This document shows positions 46,730 to 59,174 of a DNA stretch of 64,000 bases, piece by piece. The notes beneath the pieces are model-generated. The model worked only from the letters and a program-made list of their open reading frames with translations, searched no databases and was not told where the DNA came from. The first letter of the stretch is position 1. Each line of letters opens with the position of its first letter. The stretch lies in the NCBI GenBank assembly GCA_030737875.1, contig CM060910.1, forward strand, positions 618,153,303 through 618,217,302, in the 5' to 3' direction. The position numbers and the translations under genes were made by a program. Source of the stretch: Allium sativum (Eukaryota > Streptophyta > Magnoliopsida > Asparagales > Amaryllidaceae).

Positions 46730-48046
46730 CTACGAATCCCCAACTTGATCAAGAAGGGTAGGTCTGAGTTCCAGAGATGCTAAAGAACCGGTCATCGACT
46801 CAATCGCCAAAGAGAAATCAAAGGTTGCCACATACTCTAAATTCTTCATCTCAACGAATAGAGGACTCAGAGTCAACCTTTTTCTACTCAATGCATCCGC
46901 TACCACATTCCCCTTGCCAGGGGTATAAGCTATCTCAAAATCGTAGGACGCCAAGAATTCCATCCATCTTTGTTGCCTCAGATTCAGATCCTTCTGAGAA
47001 AAGAGATACTTCAATGACTTGTGATCGGTATAAAGCTCAAATCTTTCTCCCAGAAGATAATGGCACCAAGCCTTGAGTGCATATACTATTGCTGTAAACT
47101 CTAAGTCATGAGTGGGATAATTCTTCTCATGCACTTTGAGTTGTCTACCGCCAAAGCATATCACCCTTCCTTCTTGCATCAAAATAGCTCCTAACCCCGT
47201 GCCACATGCCTCGGTGTATACTGTAAATAACTTCCCTCCATCGGGCAAAGCTAGAACAGGTGCTGATGTGAGAGCTCTCATGAGCTTCTGAAAAGCAAGC
47301 TCACATTCTATGCTCCAAGCAAAAACTAAATTCTTCTTCGTCAATTTAGTGAGAGGAGCGGAAATCTTCGCGAAGTCCTTGATAAACTTCCGGTAAAAAC
47401 CCGCAAGACCTAGAAAACTTCTTACTTCGGTTGCATTCCTTGGAGTCTTCCAATCCTGAACTGCAACTACCTTAGCGGGATCCACCGCTAAGCCTTGCTT
47501 AGATACTATATGCCCAAGGAATCTAACTTCCCTTCTCCAAAAGTGACACTTGGAGAACTTGGCCTTCAACTGATGCGCTCTAAGCGTATCCATCACCTCC
47601 ACGAGGTGCCTTGCGTGTTCTTCCTCATTCTTAGAGAAGATCAGAATATCATCTACGAAGACCACGACAAACTTGTTCAAGAACTCCCTGAACACCCTAC
47701 TCATCAAGTCCACGAAATATGCGGGTGCATTAGTCAAGCCGAACGGCATGACAAGCCATTCGAAGAATCCATCTGGCGTTTTGAACGCAGTCTTGTCTAT
47801 ACTATCCTCAGCTACCCTGAGCTGATGGAATCCAGTAGCAAGATCAAGCTGGGAGAAAACAAAAGCACCGACAAGCTGGTCAAAGAGATCATCAATCCTC
47901 GGTAACGGGTGTCTGTTCTTCTTAGTCAGCTTATTCAACTCTCGATAGTCAACACAAAGTCGGAGAGAACCATCTGCCTTGGTAGCAAATACCACAGGCG
48001 CTCCCCATTCAGATATACTTCGTCTAATGAAGTTCTTCTCAAGCAA
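46730..48046 (-). pseudogene. E2 reverse transcriptase and RNase H (separated by frameshift and stop)
   Basis: 438 open codons that begin just after a one-base frameshift near 48050. RT motifs: [26 protein letters not shown] (Asp 68), [14 protein letters not shown] and FVDDILIFS (about 130-138), with the variant FVDD box also common in plant Ty3/Gypsy. RNase H follows ([23 protein letters not shown]). The first catalytic Asp of RNase H, seen as YTDACG in E1, is Glu here, which may weaken the enzyme. It ends at TAG 46730-46732, 28 codons before the integrase frame. Confidence 0.9.
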
Positions 48047-49755
48047 TCCTTTACTTGCTTACTTAGCTCCCGTCTTTCACGCGGAGCCATGTGCCAAACG
48101 GGCAAAGAAACCGGCTTTGCATTATCCACCAGATAAATGCGGAAATCAATCTCTCGCTTAGGGGGCAACCCCCTAACTTCATCGAAAACATCCGGATACT
48201 CTCGAACCACTCTCACAGACTGAAGAGTTTCCATTGACGAGTCGAGTGATTCAAGATAGCACAACATGACGGGACCTCTCGGATTACAAGAAATTTCTAG
48301 GGTGTTTCCGAGGCGAGTCACGAGCCTCACAACCCTATGCTCACAATCAAGAATGGCTCCATATCTGGACAGCCAATCCATGCCCAATATCAATCCATAT
48401 CCCCTGAAACCAAGAACATAAGCACTGCACAAGAACTCTACACTCAGTATAGAGATCCTCAAATCCCCACATATCATAGACAAATGGGCGGAACCCCCAA
48501 TAGGATTTGAGACACAGACGGGATCATCTACCAAGCTAGTACTAAGGTGCAAACTATTAACAAGATCAGATGAGATAAAGCTATGCGATGCACCAGAATC
48601 AAACAAGGTACGAACTGGAAAATCAGAAATATATACAAGGCTCTCAACAGAAATACTACCTCGATCGGGAACTGGAGCGACATTGAGAGCATGAACTTGC
48701 CCTCCTGAAGGTCCAACACGCTGAGTCTGACCCTGGCCTTGCCCTTGCTTCCTCGGGCAATCCTTACTGAAATGTCCAGTCTCACCGCAGAAAAAGCATT
48801 CACCATTCTTCCTTTTCCTCTTCTTACAATCCTTAATAAGATGCCCAACTGAACCGCAATAATGGCACTTCCCCTTGTTGTTCTTGCCCTTGTTGTTGTT
48901 CCCCTTGTTGCCTTGACTCTTGTTCTTGTTCTGATTGCCTTGACTGCTCTGACCACTTGGATTATTCTGATTTCCTTTCCCCTGGGAATCAGTCTTCTTG
49001 GCTTGAGTATCATTCACCTTGATCTCTTTCTTGACATCTCCCTGAAGTAATGCCATATCAACCAAGCTCTCAAACGTGGCCCCATGGGGAATATGTGACA
49101 TAGCCAATCCCTGCAACGGCTCATTCAATCCTCTAGCAAAACGAAGAGCCTTCTTCTGAGGAGTATTAACCATATCCAAGCCAAAACGAGCTAGCTGATT
49201 GAACTTGTTCACATATTCTTTGACAGACATATCTCCTTGTTTCAAAGTTATGAACCTCTCCATTTGCAGATTCTCCTCAGCAGAAGATAGAAACTTAAGC
49301 ATGAACCTTGCCCTGAAATCGGCCCAAGTCTCAACAGGCCTAGTACCATTGGTGACCTCCCACCAATAAGCGGCTTCATCCTTCATAAGCCAAATCGCCA
49401 ACAAGATCTTCCTCTGATCGTCTATCCCAAAGATAGCAAATAAATCCTCGGTCTCTTTCAACCAATTTCTGGCCTCTACAAAAGTCTCAGTGCCTTGAAA
49501 GTTCTTGCTACCCATTGCTTTGAAATCTTTGCAAGTCTTTGCGAAGTCAGCTTGAGGATGCTGAGGGGGAGGAGGAAGAGGAACCTCAGCGACAGGAGGA
49601 GGAACATTAACCACTGGAGGAGGAGGAGGAACATTAACTACTGGAGGAGGAGGAGGAACATCTGCGGGGCCGGCTTCGGTCGCCCTAGCCTCCAAAAGTC
49701 TCCTATACCAAACAGGTACGTGCACTCCCTCCGGAATAGCAAAGTTATCGGCCAT
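47935..49755 (-). CDS. E2 gag-protease frame running into the RT start (606 codons)
   Basis: Starts [20 protein letters not shown] at 49755, about 185 bases inside the primer site. A proline-rich repeat lies at residues 33-64. The gag capsid-like domain lies at about 95-235 ([34 protein letters not shown]). A Gln/Asn/Lys/Gly-rich linker leads to two CCHC knuckles at 297-310 ([14 protein letters not shown]) and 320-333 ([14 protein letters not shown]). The retropepsin active site is [12 protein letters not shown] (384-395), with GMDWLSRYG at 458-466. The frame shifts at about residue 570, so the last 36 codons are out of frame and not genuine. Gag would assemble the particle and the protease would process it. 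Confidence 0.92.
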   Translation of the reverse strand: MADNFAIPEGVHVPVWYRRLLEARATEAGPADVPPPPPVVNVPPPPPVVNVPPPVAEVPLPPPPQHPQADFAKTCKDFKAMGSKNFQGTETFVEARNWLKETEDLFAIFGIDDQRKILLAIWLMKDEAAYWWEVTNGTRPVETWADFRARFMLKFLSSAEENLQMERFITLKQGDMSVKEYVNKFNQLARFGLDMVNTPQKKALRFARGLNEPLQGLAMSHIPHGATFESLVDMALLQGDVKKEIKVNDTQAKKTDSQGKGNQNNPSGQSSQGNQNKNKSQGNKGNNNKGKNNKGKCHYCGSVGHLIKDCKKRKRKNGECFFCGETGHFSKDCPRKQGQGQGQTQRVGPSGGQVHALNVAPVPDRGSISVESLVYISDFPVRTLFDSGASHSFISSDLVNSLHLSTSLVDDPVCVSNPIGGSAHLSMICGDLRISILSVEFLCSAYVLGFRGYGLILGMDWLSRYGAILDCEHRVVRLVTRLGNTLEISCNPRGPVMLCYLESLDSSMETLQSVRVVREYPDVFDEVRGLPPKREIDFRIYLVDNAKPVSLPVWHMAPRERRELSKQVKDCLRRTSLDEVYLNGERLWYLLPRQMVLSDFVLTIES

Positions 49756-49939
49756 ACTGAAAATGAAGAAAAAGACAGATTCAGAATGGAGAAAAACGAA
49801 GGAATTTTGCTAATTGATTTTTGGGGAATAGCCTTTACGATAAACTAGAATTTTCTTTGGAAAATACTTTATACTTGGTTTTGAAAATAGTTTTCCAAAA
49901 GTTTTTAAAAACCTTTTTGTTCCTTCTCGTAAACCATAT
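49756..49939 (-). other. E2 leader between primer site and gag
   Basis: About 180 bases of untranslated leader in the element's direction; expected to hold packaging signals. No frame. Confidence 0.5.
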
Positions 49940-49951
49940 GCTCTGATACCA
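49940..49951 (-). promoter_or_regulatory. E2 primer-binding site
   Basis: Minus-strand TGGTATCAGAGC, complementary to the end of initiator methionine tRNA, two bases from the 5' LTR. Confidence 0.95.
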
Positions 49952-49953
49952 AA

Positions 49954-52900
49954 TGTAACACCTCACCTCCGCCAGGGTGACTCTTGCAAGCACTCTGACT
50001 TTGGAGGGGCGTTTGAATCAGGTAAACATGCATAATGATATATCAAGGCAGAACAAGAACATATGTAAACAGAGTAAATAGCATAGATAAAACAGCGGAA
50101 GATTTCAAACCATTTCAAAAATAAGTCTGGTACAACATGATGTCAACTTTCCAAATACACAAGTCTAGATAAAAACAACATTACTGAAAAACTGAAACAC
50201 ATAAGTACTATCCCCAAAATAAGTGATAACCATAGCTAGCTTCATGTCAAGACCGTACATGAGCTAAATCCCACAAGCAAGTGATCAGGAATCCAAGCTA
50301 AGCTCCAATATTCCCTCCCTGAGAACCGGGGGGGGGAGGGGGGGGGACGGAAGAAAAGAGGCGAAAGAAAACAGGTCAGTCGAAAAGACTGAGTAAGCCC
50401 TACTACAATCAATGTAAACTGATAAAGTTAACTGGCATGAGAAGCAGGTATGATCATAAGGATAACAACATACTAGCATGATGATTAACTAACAAGGTAG
50501 ATAAAGGTGTCATCACATAATCAGGTTTAAGGTTTTGCACCACAGGTGTACTAGAAAACTAACATGACTTGAATAAACAAGTATTGATCCCTTGGCCCAA
50601 GCTTTGGCCCAATAACATGAAGTGATCCTCATATGAGGTCCAATAACATGGTTTGACCCCAATACAAGGTCCAACCAAACGGTCTAGTCGATCGGCTCCC
50701 TAAGCCTAACTTGTCACGTGTTGGTGTCAATACGGCCCAAACATGATTGTAGTCAGACTGTGCAGGGTCTCCCGTCGGGTGTATCAAGCCCTAGGGTGGC
50801 AACCCCTGGACACCATAAACATGAGTGCACAGTCTCGATCTACTGGTACCCGTGCATGCTTTCCCCGGCTTCGGACTATGTGCACGACCATGGTCCGCCC
50901 GGAACTACACCGGCGTACCCTCTGCCGTCGCTTTTGGTCGCTTACATCCAGTCCAGTAATCGTGCCCCCACCCTAGCCTAGTCCCTAGGGTCATGATGAT
51001 ACTAACTTGGGATTATTGCTGGAGTGGGCCCCCATTGCTAGGATTTCTCTAGTGGGTTAAGTACGGTTTAACCCTCTTGCTAATCATGGATTAACTTGGT
51101 TAAGTGTAACGATGAGTTCACGACTTAACCCCGATTAATCTACCGAGCCCAAATTGGTTAAGTACTAAGTGGACCATGACTTAACCCTACTCATGAGGCA
51201 TTAATTAATTTAGTGTGCCTTAACCTCTCACATTAGACTTTGTTGCGGTTACTAGTTAAGCCGGGCGGGTCCGGGTAGCTTTACACCACAACTTGGTCTA
51301 ACCTCGGGTTCAAGGTACAACATGGCCAACTTCTCACATTGGGTCCTATTGTTTGTAGCAACTAGTTAAGCCGGTCGGTTCCGGGTAGGTTTACGCTACA
51401 AACTCAACCCAACCTCGAGTTGGTCACACTTATCATTTCTAAGAGTCATGTCCATCATGTTTCCAAAACATGTTACAAATTTTCAAGCAATTGGGTAGAC
51501 CTAACTTAATAGGTAAATTCCCAATGGGTAGACCTAACTTAATAGGTAAATTCCCAAGCTTATGTTTTATGTCTTTTAAGTTTTACCCAACCCCAAACGC
51601 AATCCCATCACTTACATATCGCAATAGCGCATAAAGGATAGAAAGAGGGAACTTGGCATAATCATGACATAAAGGTATTGAAGCCACAAGTTTAACATGG
51701 TGGCATATGAAATGTTCATGTGTTCATACCCTTGCATATTACATTTTTAGGCCCCAAAAGCATGCATAAAACCAAACTTGGCATATTGGTGGTACATGGT
51801 GCTAAATGACATGTAGACATGGCCATAAGTTCGCATTTAGCCTCACATGCAAGTTATCATAAGAGATATGATAACTTACATGTTGCTAACATGCAACCTT
51901 TAGCATAAAGCTTGAAGCTTTATGCTCATAAACCCAAGATAAGCTTGCATAACATGATAACATGAACAAAAGGATCAACCCAAACTTGCATAACATAACT
52001 TGCATATCATATGACAAACTTGCATATCAAACTTGCATAACATACTTGCATATCATATGACAAACTTGCATATCAAACTTGCATCACATGACATGATGAA
52101 CTTGCATATCATAGCATGGCATACTTGCATATAAACTTGCATATTACAACATGATAAACTTGCATATCATAGCATAGGGAACTTGCATATAAACTTGCAT
52201 ATCATACATTTAACTTTAGAGTTTAAGTATGAAAGTAGAATAGGGCTTACAATGCCAAAACCCTTATGAAATCAAATAAACCCAAAATGCAAGAAAAACC
52301 CTTGAGCCAAAATGATCAAAACTCTTTCTTTATGATGCAAATATAGAAACTTGACTTGAATGCAAGCTAATGATGCTCATACAAGTTTGAAAACACTTGT
52401 ATGCATGGAAAATCACTTAGAAATTTATTTAGGAATTGTATGAAGAGAGTGGAGGCCATGAGAGGATTGATTTTACCATAGTTTAGTTGTATGAATGAAT
52501 AATGATGATTTAGGGTTAGGTTAGGGTCTTATTTATAGAGATTAGGACTAGTTTCAACCTTAGGATTAAACCCTAGTTCCAATCTCAGCCCTCAAAACCG
52601 AATCTGGCCCCCAAGCTCAACACAATCTCTAAATGGTGCACCAGGCTAAACAGCCCGGCTGGACCAAGTCGACAGCCAAGTCGACAGGGCTGTCGACTTG
52701 GGTCCAACTAAGTCGACCCCCAAGTCGACAGGGCTGTCGACTTGGGTACTTTGGCGGGAATTTTCCCGCCTGGCCCAACTGGCCCAAATTTCCAATTTCA
52801 AACTTGAATTTGAAATCTGTTTTTACTTTGAAATTTTCTGAAAACTTCGTTGGGCCTTAATCGGGTCATACGGACTCTGATTTTCGAAAACTCGGACTCT

Positions 52901-53022
52901 ATTTCGCGTATTTTTACGAGACGAACGCAATGGCATAGCCCGTTTCCCTTGATTCATATTTTTAAATTAAATTCTTCCTCGATTTATGTTATAACAGGTT
53001 ATTGAAAATACGGGTTGTTACA
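49954..53022 (-). repeat. E2 right LTR (5' LTR)
   Basis: 3069 bases; pair of 41662-44732. The G-rich tract at 50326-50347 differs in length from the left LTR (42038-42050). GTCGAC cluster at 52665-52747 and TATA box at 52530-52537. Confidence 0.96.
52665..52747. repeat. GTCGAC palindrome cluster, E2 right LTR
   Basis: Same six-hexamer arrangement as 44375-44457; two substitutions between the copies leave all hexamers intact. Confidence 0.9.
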
Positions 53023-53027
53023 AAATG

Positions 53028-53640
53028 TATGGCAACATAACAAACGTGTTATGTCCTCTTTGCAACAATCACCCTGAATCGGTTCAACACTTATTTTTTC
53101 TGTGTGATTACTCAACCTTCATATGGTTATGATTATCCCTTAAGCGAAAACTGATGCTAACCTTAAATACTCATTCTGACTTGAAAGAAGAGGCTAGAAT
53201 TATTCATTCTAGTTTTAAAGTGAAGGATTTAGTGCGAGATTTAGCCTGTGGAGCATTTACAGTAGCTATTTACTTCATATGGAAAGAGAGAAATATAAGG
53301 GCTTTTCATGGCAAAAGCCTTCATTCAGCTTTATATTTAATGAAGATTGAAAGGGAAACATTGTATTTGGTGAAGAACAACGGTAGTAAATCCACTCGAA
53401 GCAGAAGAAACAAAAAAATTCTTGGGAAATGGGGAATCGAATTAATTGATACAGGTTAATGTTGGAAGATGGTGATTTGAATTAAAATGGTCGGTGAAGA
53501 ACAAAGCTGGGCCTGTTTCGTGGGCTTTGAAGATGGACTGCAACATGTTATTTTTGTTTTCTATGTTCTTTTTTAATAGTGATTTGCTTTATGTTTTGTA
53601 TTAAGAAACTTTGACGATGTATACCAAATTTGTAAGTACT
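53028..53640 (+). pseudogene. LINE remnant, second half
   Basis: Resumes the zinc-binding RT tail interrupted by E2: CPLCNNHPESVQHLFFLC, followed by AIYFIWKERNIRAFHGKS and a basic end typical of plant L1-like second ORFs, stopping at 53459. The 3' untranslated part follows with TTTTGTTTTCTATGTTCTTT and ends near 53640; the exact end and a poly-A tail are not clear. Confidence 0.8.
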
Positions 53641-54106
53641 TTTTTCCCTAATAAGGCACCCACTTAGGTTAGGGGATCACAGGGTTTTGACGAGGCTTAT
53701 AAAGGAGGTTTTTAATTGGTTCTAGCAATAAAGTGAACCAATTTTCAATATATATATTTATGTTGAACAGGTTATTATATGGAAGCTGAGAAGAGGAATA
53801 AAATTTAATGCTTGAATTTGACGATTTTATGAGCCGATTGGCAAGCCGCTTGGCTTTTGAATTTTCTTTTGATTGATGAGGGCCCAGAGAGGTAAATAGT
53901 AGTTGTACCGATAAACCCAGACAAAGGAGGTTATGGCAAAAAATTTTGAAAATTTAAGGCGTTAGCCAAATTTTGAGAAATTGCAAAATTCTTAGAAACT
54001 GAAAATTGGAAGAACTTAGAATAGAACGAAGGTTGAATTGGTTAAGTAAACGACCTTCCATTCCGTCTTCGATTTCAAAGACGAAATTTTTTTAAGTGGG
54101 GGAGAA
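53641..54106 (+). other. LARD B internal region, 3' part, with polypurine tract
   Basis: Non-coding. GTAAACGACCTTCCATTCCG and CTTCGATTTCAAAGACGAAA followed by the polypurine tract AAGTGGGGGAGAA (54094-54106) match the inverse of 11827-11890 in LARD A. GGAGGTTATGGCAAAAAATT (53926) likewise matches near 12455-12475. Confidence 0.7.
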
Positions 54107-56210
54107 TGTAACGACCCATATGTTTAGTCAATTTAAAATATGAATTTTAATTGATTTTTAATGGAAAATAAATATTTAAAATGATTTATTTTAAGGATTA
54201 ACTACTTAGAACTTATTTAAAATGAAGTTTCAACGTATAAGTTTGTATTAATTATAAAACGAACTCGTAATGTAGCGATAGTTTGAAATATTTAGTTTTG
54301 AATTACAGTTGAATATAAAGAATTCAATATAAATCAGAATTCATTAAAACAAGAAATGTTAGGATTTACTGAATTTTACTTTTCTAATGAAAGTTGAAAA
54401 TTGAGATTTCATGTTATAGATTATGAATTATGTCCAAATCAAAATTTCAAAATGTCGCTATGAGATTGTTTATAAATAATAACGATTTTTATATAAAATA
54501 AAAGGATTTGTTATAAATTCAGATATTGATTTGACATAGATTTTGAAAACATCGAGTTATAAGCCCAATTATGTTTGTTTTGTAACTATATGATATTTTA
54601 TTTAAATATATATGATAATATTAATTTGGTATTATTTTATTGAGCTGTTTTTGAATTTATTAATATTTTGTTGGTTTTATTTAAGCCGTAAAAATAATCG
54701 TTTTTCAAAAGACCTCCGTTTTCGATGAAACCAATTTTATTAGATCCGTAACGTTAAAATATAGTAGGATTTCAAATTTTGTAATTTTTGGCATTAGTTG
54801 TAGTCGTGGAAAATTAAAACATGTGTTGAAATTCAATATTTAACGTTATATTAATTTATATTTTAATTTTGAGAAACACTAAATAAAACAACCAAATGAA
54901 CTTCTGAAACATATCCCATTGTGTCCAAAATAGGGTTTTTAGGTTAGGGATGACAATCGTTGAGGTCTGTTTGGAGTTCGGGCGCGAAACTTCACCACGA
55001 TGTATCATTAGAAATAAAATAATATGTAAATCATAGTATGAATACCATTTTTTTCTCCTAACCCTAGCCCCTTATACTAGCGCCGCCACCTAAGTTTTAG
55101 CGGCTGAAACCCTTCCATTGTTGCATCGATTTTTCTCCCAATCTAATAATTGAATCCAAAAACATTCCAAAGCAATGTTGTTAAGCTTGGTATGATCTGA
55201 GCAGCGGCGATCAGTTTCTAATGATCGTAGCAGCAGGAAAATGTGCCTGAAGTACCAGCATTCAAACGACTTTCTAGGGTTGCAGGGGGCTTTGAGTTTG
55301 GCTCCATCATTGGCGATGGAAGAAGAAGCTCAGGGAGATGTCGTGGAGGTGGTCGATCCGGGTCCAATGGCCTCTAGGTGTGGCGATGGGTGAATGTTTG
55401 GGGCGTTATTTTTCCGATTCAAACTGGAAAACCGCGGAAGAAGAGATTACGGGGAAAGAAGATTATGTTAAGAGGGTAATTAAGAAATTTAATTATCTAA
55501 AGTTAATTATTTTATATAATTAAAGTTTAAAATCTCGTAACTTTTTCACATGAAAGTAGAATTGAACGAAACCAATTTCGATAGAACCGTGACGCTGAGA
55601 GCTTCATAATGAAACCAATTTGGACAAGATTGGGAGCAGTCGGTAATTTTGATTAAACTAAATGCCATGTTTAATAAATTAAAACAATCATTTTATTACG
55701 ATTTTCAAACCGTTCAATGTGAGTACTCTCTCACTCAAATGTTTTGTTATGTAATTATAATCATACTTAAATATATATTGATTGCCTGTGATTGCATTGT
55801 TTGCTTTGTGGTTGGTGAATGTTCACAGCTTTTACTGTTATTATTGTTAAACTGTGAATATAAGTGTTGACGATAGAAATGCTTATATTGTAACTATTGT
55901 TTGATGGATGGTAGTTGATATTATTGTTAATGATGCGTGAAATCCATATAAATTAAATTATATTGTAATTGATTGGATATCGTTCTAATTTGAGATTAAT
56001 GTGAATATTTTGTTAATAAAATATTTGGTGAAAAAGGAAAGTTTGGATTTTAAATCCGAACTAGTTTGGAAAAACTGGTTAAATGATTACGAATAAATTT
56101 CATAAAAGTTAGAATTTGATTGAATTAATTTTTCAATTAATTATTGCATGTTTTCAGTTTTAGATTGAAATGGACAATAAAAGGTAAATGTGAATTCGAG
56201 TCTGGTTTAT
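54107..56210 (+). repeat. LARD B right LTR (3' LTR), first segment
   Basis: Begins TGTAACGACCCATATGTTTAG and follows the left LTR from 34300 in order. Interrupted at 56210 by the solo LTR. Confidence 0.87.
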
Positions 56211-58654
56211 TGAAACACCCTGCCTCCTTTAAGGTCACTCACAAAGGGAATGCCTTAACTTTGGTGGAGGGTTATAGGTATAAGACGCAGAAAAATTTAC
56301 AAGACAGATAAATATAAGCAGCGGAAATCAAACATTTATTGCATACGAGGTTCAATACAAAAGCATTACAGCAAATTGTCTCAAAATAACTTCCAAAACA
56401 TTACTTCATAACTTTTGTCTTGATTATTTAATAAAGAAGCATAAACCATAAATAAAACTGCATAAATCCTCAAGTGTAGTGTCCAAAAGCCATTGCCAAG
56501 GTAAGAGAATACCAATCATACATTTACTTTCTTGAAGCTTGCAAAGAGTCTGACTAAGCTGGAGTATTCCCTCCCTATGGTCCGGGGGGGGGGGGGGACG
56601 AAAGAAAATGGGTCAGACAATAAGTATGGTAAGTTCAGTTATTACTAGTATTTAAACAAGGAAAGGGATCATGACATTAATAATAGAACATAGGAAAATA
56701 CCCTAATATAAGATAAGATGAACATGTGATCGCACCCATTACTATAGTCACTGCACCTACTAACCATTGGTTCAACCAACCCCACGTGTTCATAACGAAC
56801 GATCCCCTTAATGATTGACTCCTACTCGCATGCATTCATATCCTGTGTCATTCGGCCCCGCTTGACTATAAATACCTGTGCTGGTCCCACCATTGGGTGT
56901 ATCAGTCCATCTGGTGGCAACCCGACACGTTTCAAGATGCACAGTGTATACCACTGATGCCCAGTGCCTGCTTTTTCCACTTCGAAGTACGTGCATGCCC
57001 ATACTCCGTCGGAACCTACACTGACGCACCAACCGCCGACGTTTTTGACCGCTTATAATCAGCCCAGTAATCGTGCCCCACCCTGCCTAGTTCAGGGTAC
57101 CATGATACATCTATGTGGGTTACTGCTGAAATGGGTCCCCGTTACTTGGGTTTTCTAATCAACATGTTTATTTGGTTAAGTGTCCAAGTTTAAACTAACT
57201 CCACCCATCAGTTTAGTTAACATGTTGAATCGGTTAAGTGTTTCCTTAATTGACCTAACCCTACCAATCCTGACTTAGCTTTAATTTATTCATTAAAGCA
57301 CCAACCACTCACATTAGATAGGTCTTGTTGTGGTCACTGGATGTGCCGGTTGGTTCCGGGCAGTTTTACACCACAACTCAGTCTAACCTCGAGTCCTTTT
57401 TGGGCTTGATGCACTAACCACCCACATTAGACAGGTCTTGTTGTGGTCACTGGATGTGCCCGTCGGTTCCGGGCAGTTTTACACCATAAATCGGTCTAAC
57501 CTCGGGTTAGGCATATTCATCTTATCTAAATTCACATATTTTCTATATATGTATAATTTTATATGTAAATTAAACTTAATTTAATCATGCCATAATTGTC
57601 CTTTTGATTATGGTCACAATAAATGGTATATCATATATACCATTTCATGAACCAATCTATGCCATGAAATTTTCATGTTTTCCCAAAGCTACCCCCGTGG
57701 TATGTTTGCATAAATTACATAAAATGTTGGGCTAGTAAATTAGTCCAAACCCATAAACAAAAAGGGTAACAAACAAGGGACATGAAATAAGCATACAATA
57801 ACATACCGTTAACTTATCATGTGTAACTTGGCATAGAAGCATCACTAACTTAATTAAACAGGTAAGGGTGAACTTGTGACTAAGTTGGATCTAATTATCA
57901 TGTAAACTTGATATAGGACTAATATGGAGGTTTAACATAAAAACATAATTTTAAACTACAACTTAGCATATTAACTTATTTATGTGAAAACATAAGAAAG
58001 CTACTATAAACATATTTAAATCACAACTTAGCATGATAACTTATGTGTGTTTACATAAGAGGGCCACAAATCCAATCTAGCAACATAAATAGGTCCAACT
58101 TAACATAGTTCTAAATATACGGAAATGTTGATCTAACATGTAGGCATGTGATTTTGATCATAAACTTGCAAGTAATCGCCAAATTATAACACGACATGTT
58201 AATCACTAAGTTGGCATAATAAGTTCATTACCCAATCATAATAGATTCCAATAACATACAATATGGTACGTTCATCACCACAAACATATAGGCATGATCA
58301 ATCGCAATAGTAATTTAAGATAAATGAGAATCATACTTTATTTATCTTATACACAAGCATCATTCTATATTCGAGTTACAACATGTCATGATTTCATTTA
58401 AAAGAACGTTTAAATCTACATAATAACCAACTTACAAACTAAAAGGAATTCTTGATTTCTGGAATCTGAATTCTGAAGTTGAAATGCTCGCCTTTGATGT
58501 AGATCGTTGAATCAGATTAGTTTTAATTTGATTTTGATGTAGGCTTTTATCTCGTCTTTGAATTGAAAGCGGTGACGGCTACTCCAAGTTCTCTATTGAT
58601 GGCATGACAGTTCCAAGATTACTTTTGTATGATTTTAGGTTGAGTATTAGGTTG

Positions 58655-58662
58655 TTTATATA
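58655..58662 (-). promoter_or_regulatory. Solo LTR TATA box
   Basis: Minus-strand TATATAAA, about 510 bases into the LTR, at the same depth as in E2 and E3. Confidence 0.5.
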
Positions 58663-58807
58663 GAATTTCAATTTAATTAAAGCCGTCGGATGAACCTAGA
58701 GTTAACCACAACCATTCAGACCAGATCAGAACTATCCAGAAACCCTAATGACTCAGCAACAAGTCATAAGTCGTCAAAATTCAGATCTAGTCGGCGTGGG
58801 ATGGGGG

Positions 58808-58897
58808 CAGGTCGACCCTCAGGTCGACTCCTAGGTCGACCCTAAGGTTGACCTGTAGGGGGGAGGTCGACACTAGGGTCGCCCCTTGGTCGACCTG
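58808..58897. repeat. GTCGAC cluster, solo LTR
   Basis: Five GTCGAC hexamers plus GTTGAC and GTCGCC variants in 90 bases, about 150-240 bases upstream of the TATA box in the element's direction. Confidence 0.88.
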
Positions 58898-59174
58898 GGT
58901 CCTGGGCGGGAATTTTCCTGCCCAGCCCGCTTCTGACTTCTGTTTCGAATTTTGAATCCTGTTTTGAGCTGTTTGAATTTATTTGAATTTCTGAAACTTC
59001 TGAAGGCCATAACTTCTTCATACGAAGTCCAATTGACGCAAACTCGGACTCTATCTCAAGCAGAATTCCGAGACGAACGCAATGGCGTAACCCGTTTCCC
59101 TTAATTCTCACATTTGAAATTAAGTATTATTTAATTCGTTATTATAATGTTAACAGAAAATACGGGGTGTTACA

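Larger units (their letters stand above)
41662..53022 (-). mobile_element. E2: nearly intact Ty3/Gypsy chromovirus (Tekay-like), 11.4 kb
   Basis: Two LTRs (41662-44732 and 49954-53022) start TGTAACACCYCACC and end ACGGGTTGTTACA, with perfect AAATG duplications (41657-41661, 53023-53027). By eye they differ at about 30 positions in 3.07 kb, so this is a recent insertion. On the minus strand: primer site, a gag-protease-RT frame, RNase H, integrase and chromodomain, then the polypurine tract. A single frameshift near 48050 and one TAG at 46730-46732 are the only breaks seen. The C-terminal chromodomain and the long LTRs with initiator-Met priming fit the Tekay/Del group. It lies in a LINE inside LARD B. 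Confidence 0.96.
56211..59174 (-). mobile_element. Solo LTR of the E3 family
   Basis: 2964 bases from TGAAACACCCTGCCTCC to ACGGGGTGTTACA, flanked by TTTAT on both sides (56206-56210, 59175-59179). The reverse complement matches the E3 LTR end to end, but no internal region is attached, so it arose by LTR-LTR recombination of a complete element. It carries a poly-G tract (56583-56597), the duplicated GC-rich block (57345-57510), a TATA box (58655-58662, minus) and a GTCGAC cluster (58808-58897). Confidence 0.93.
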
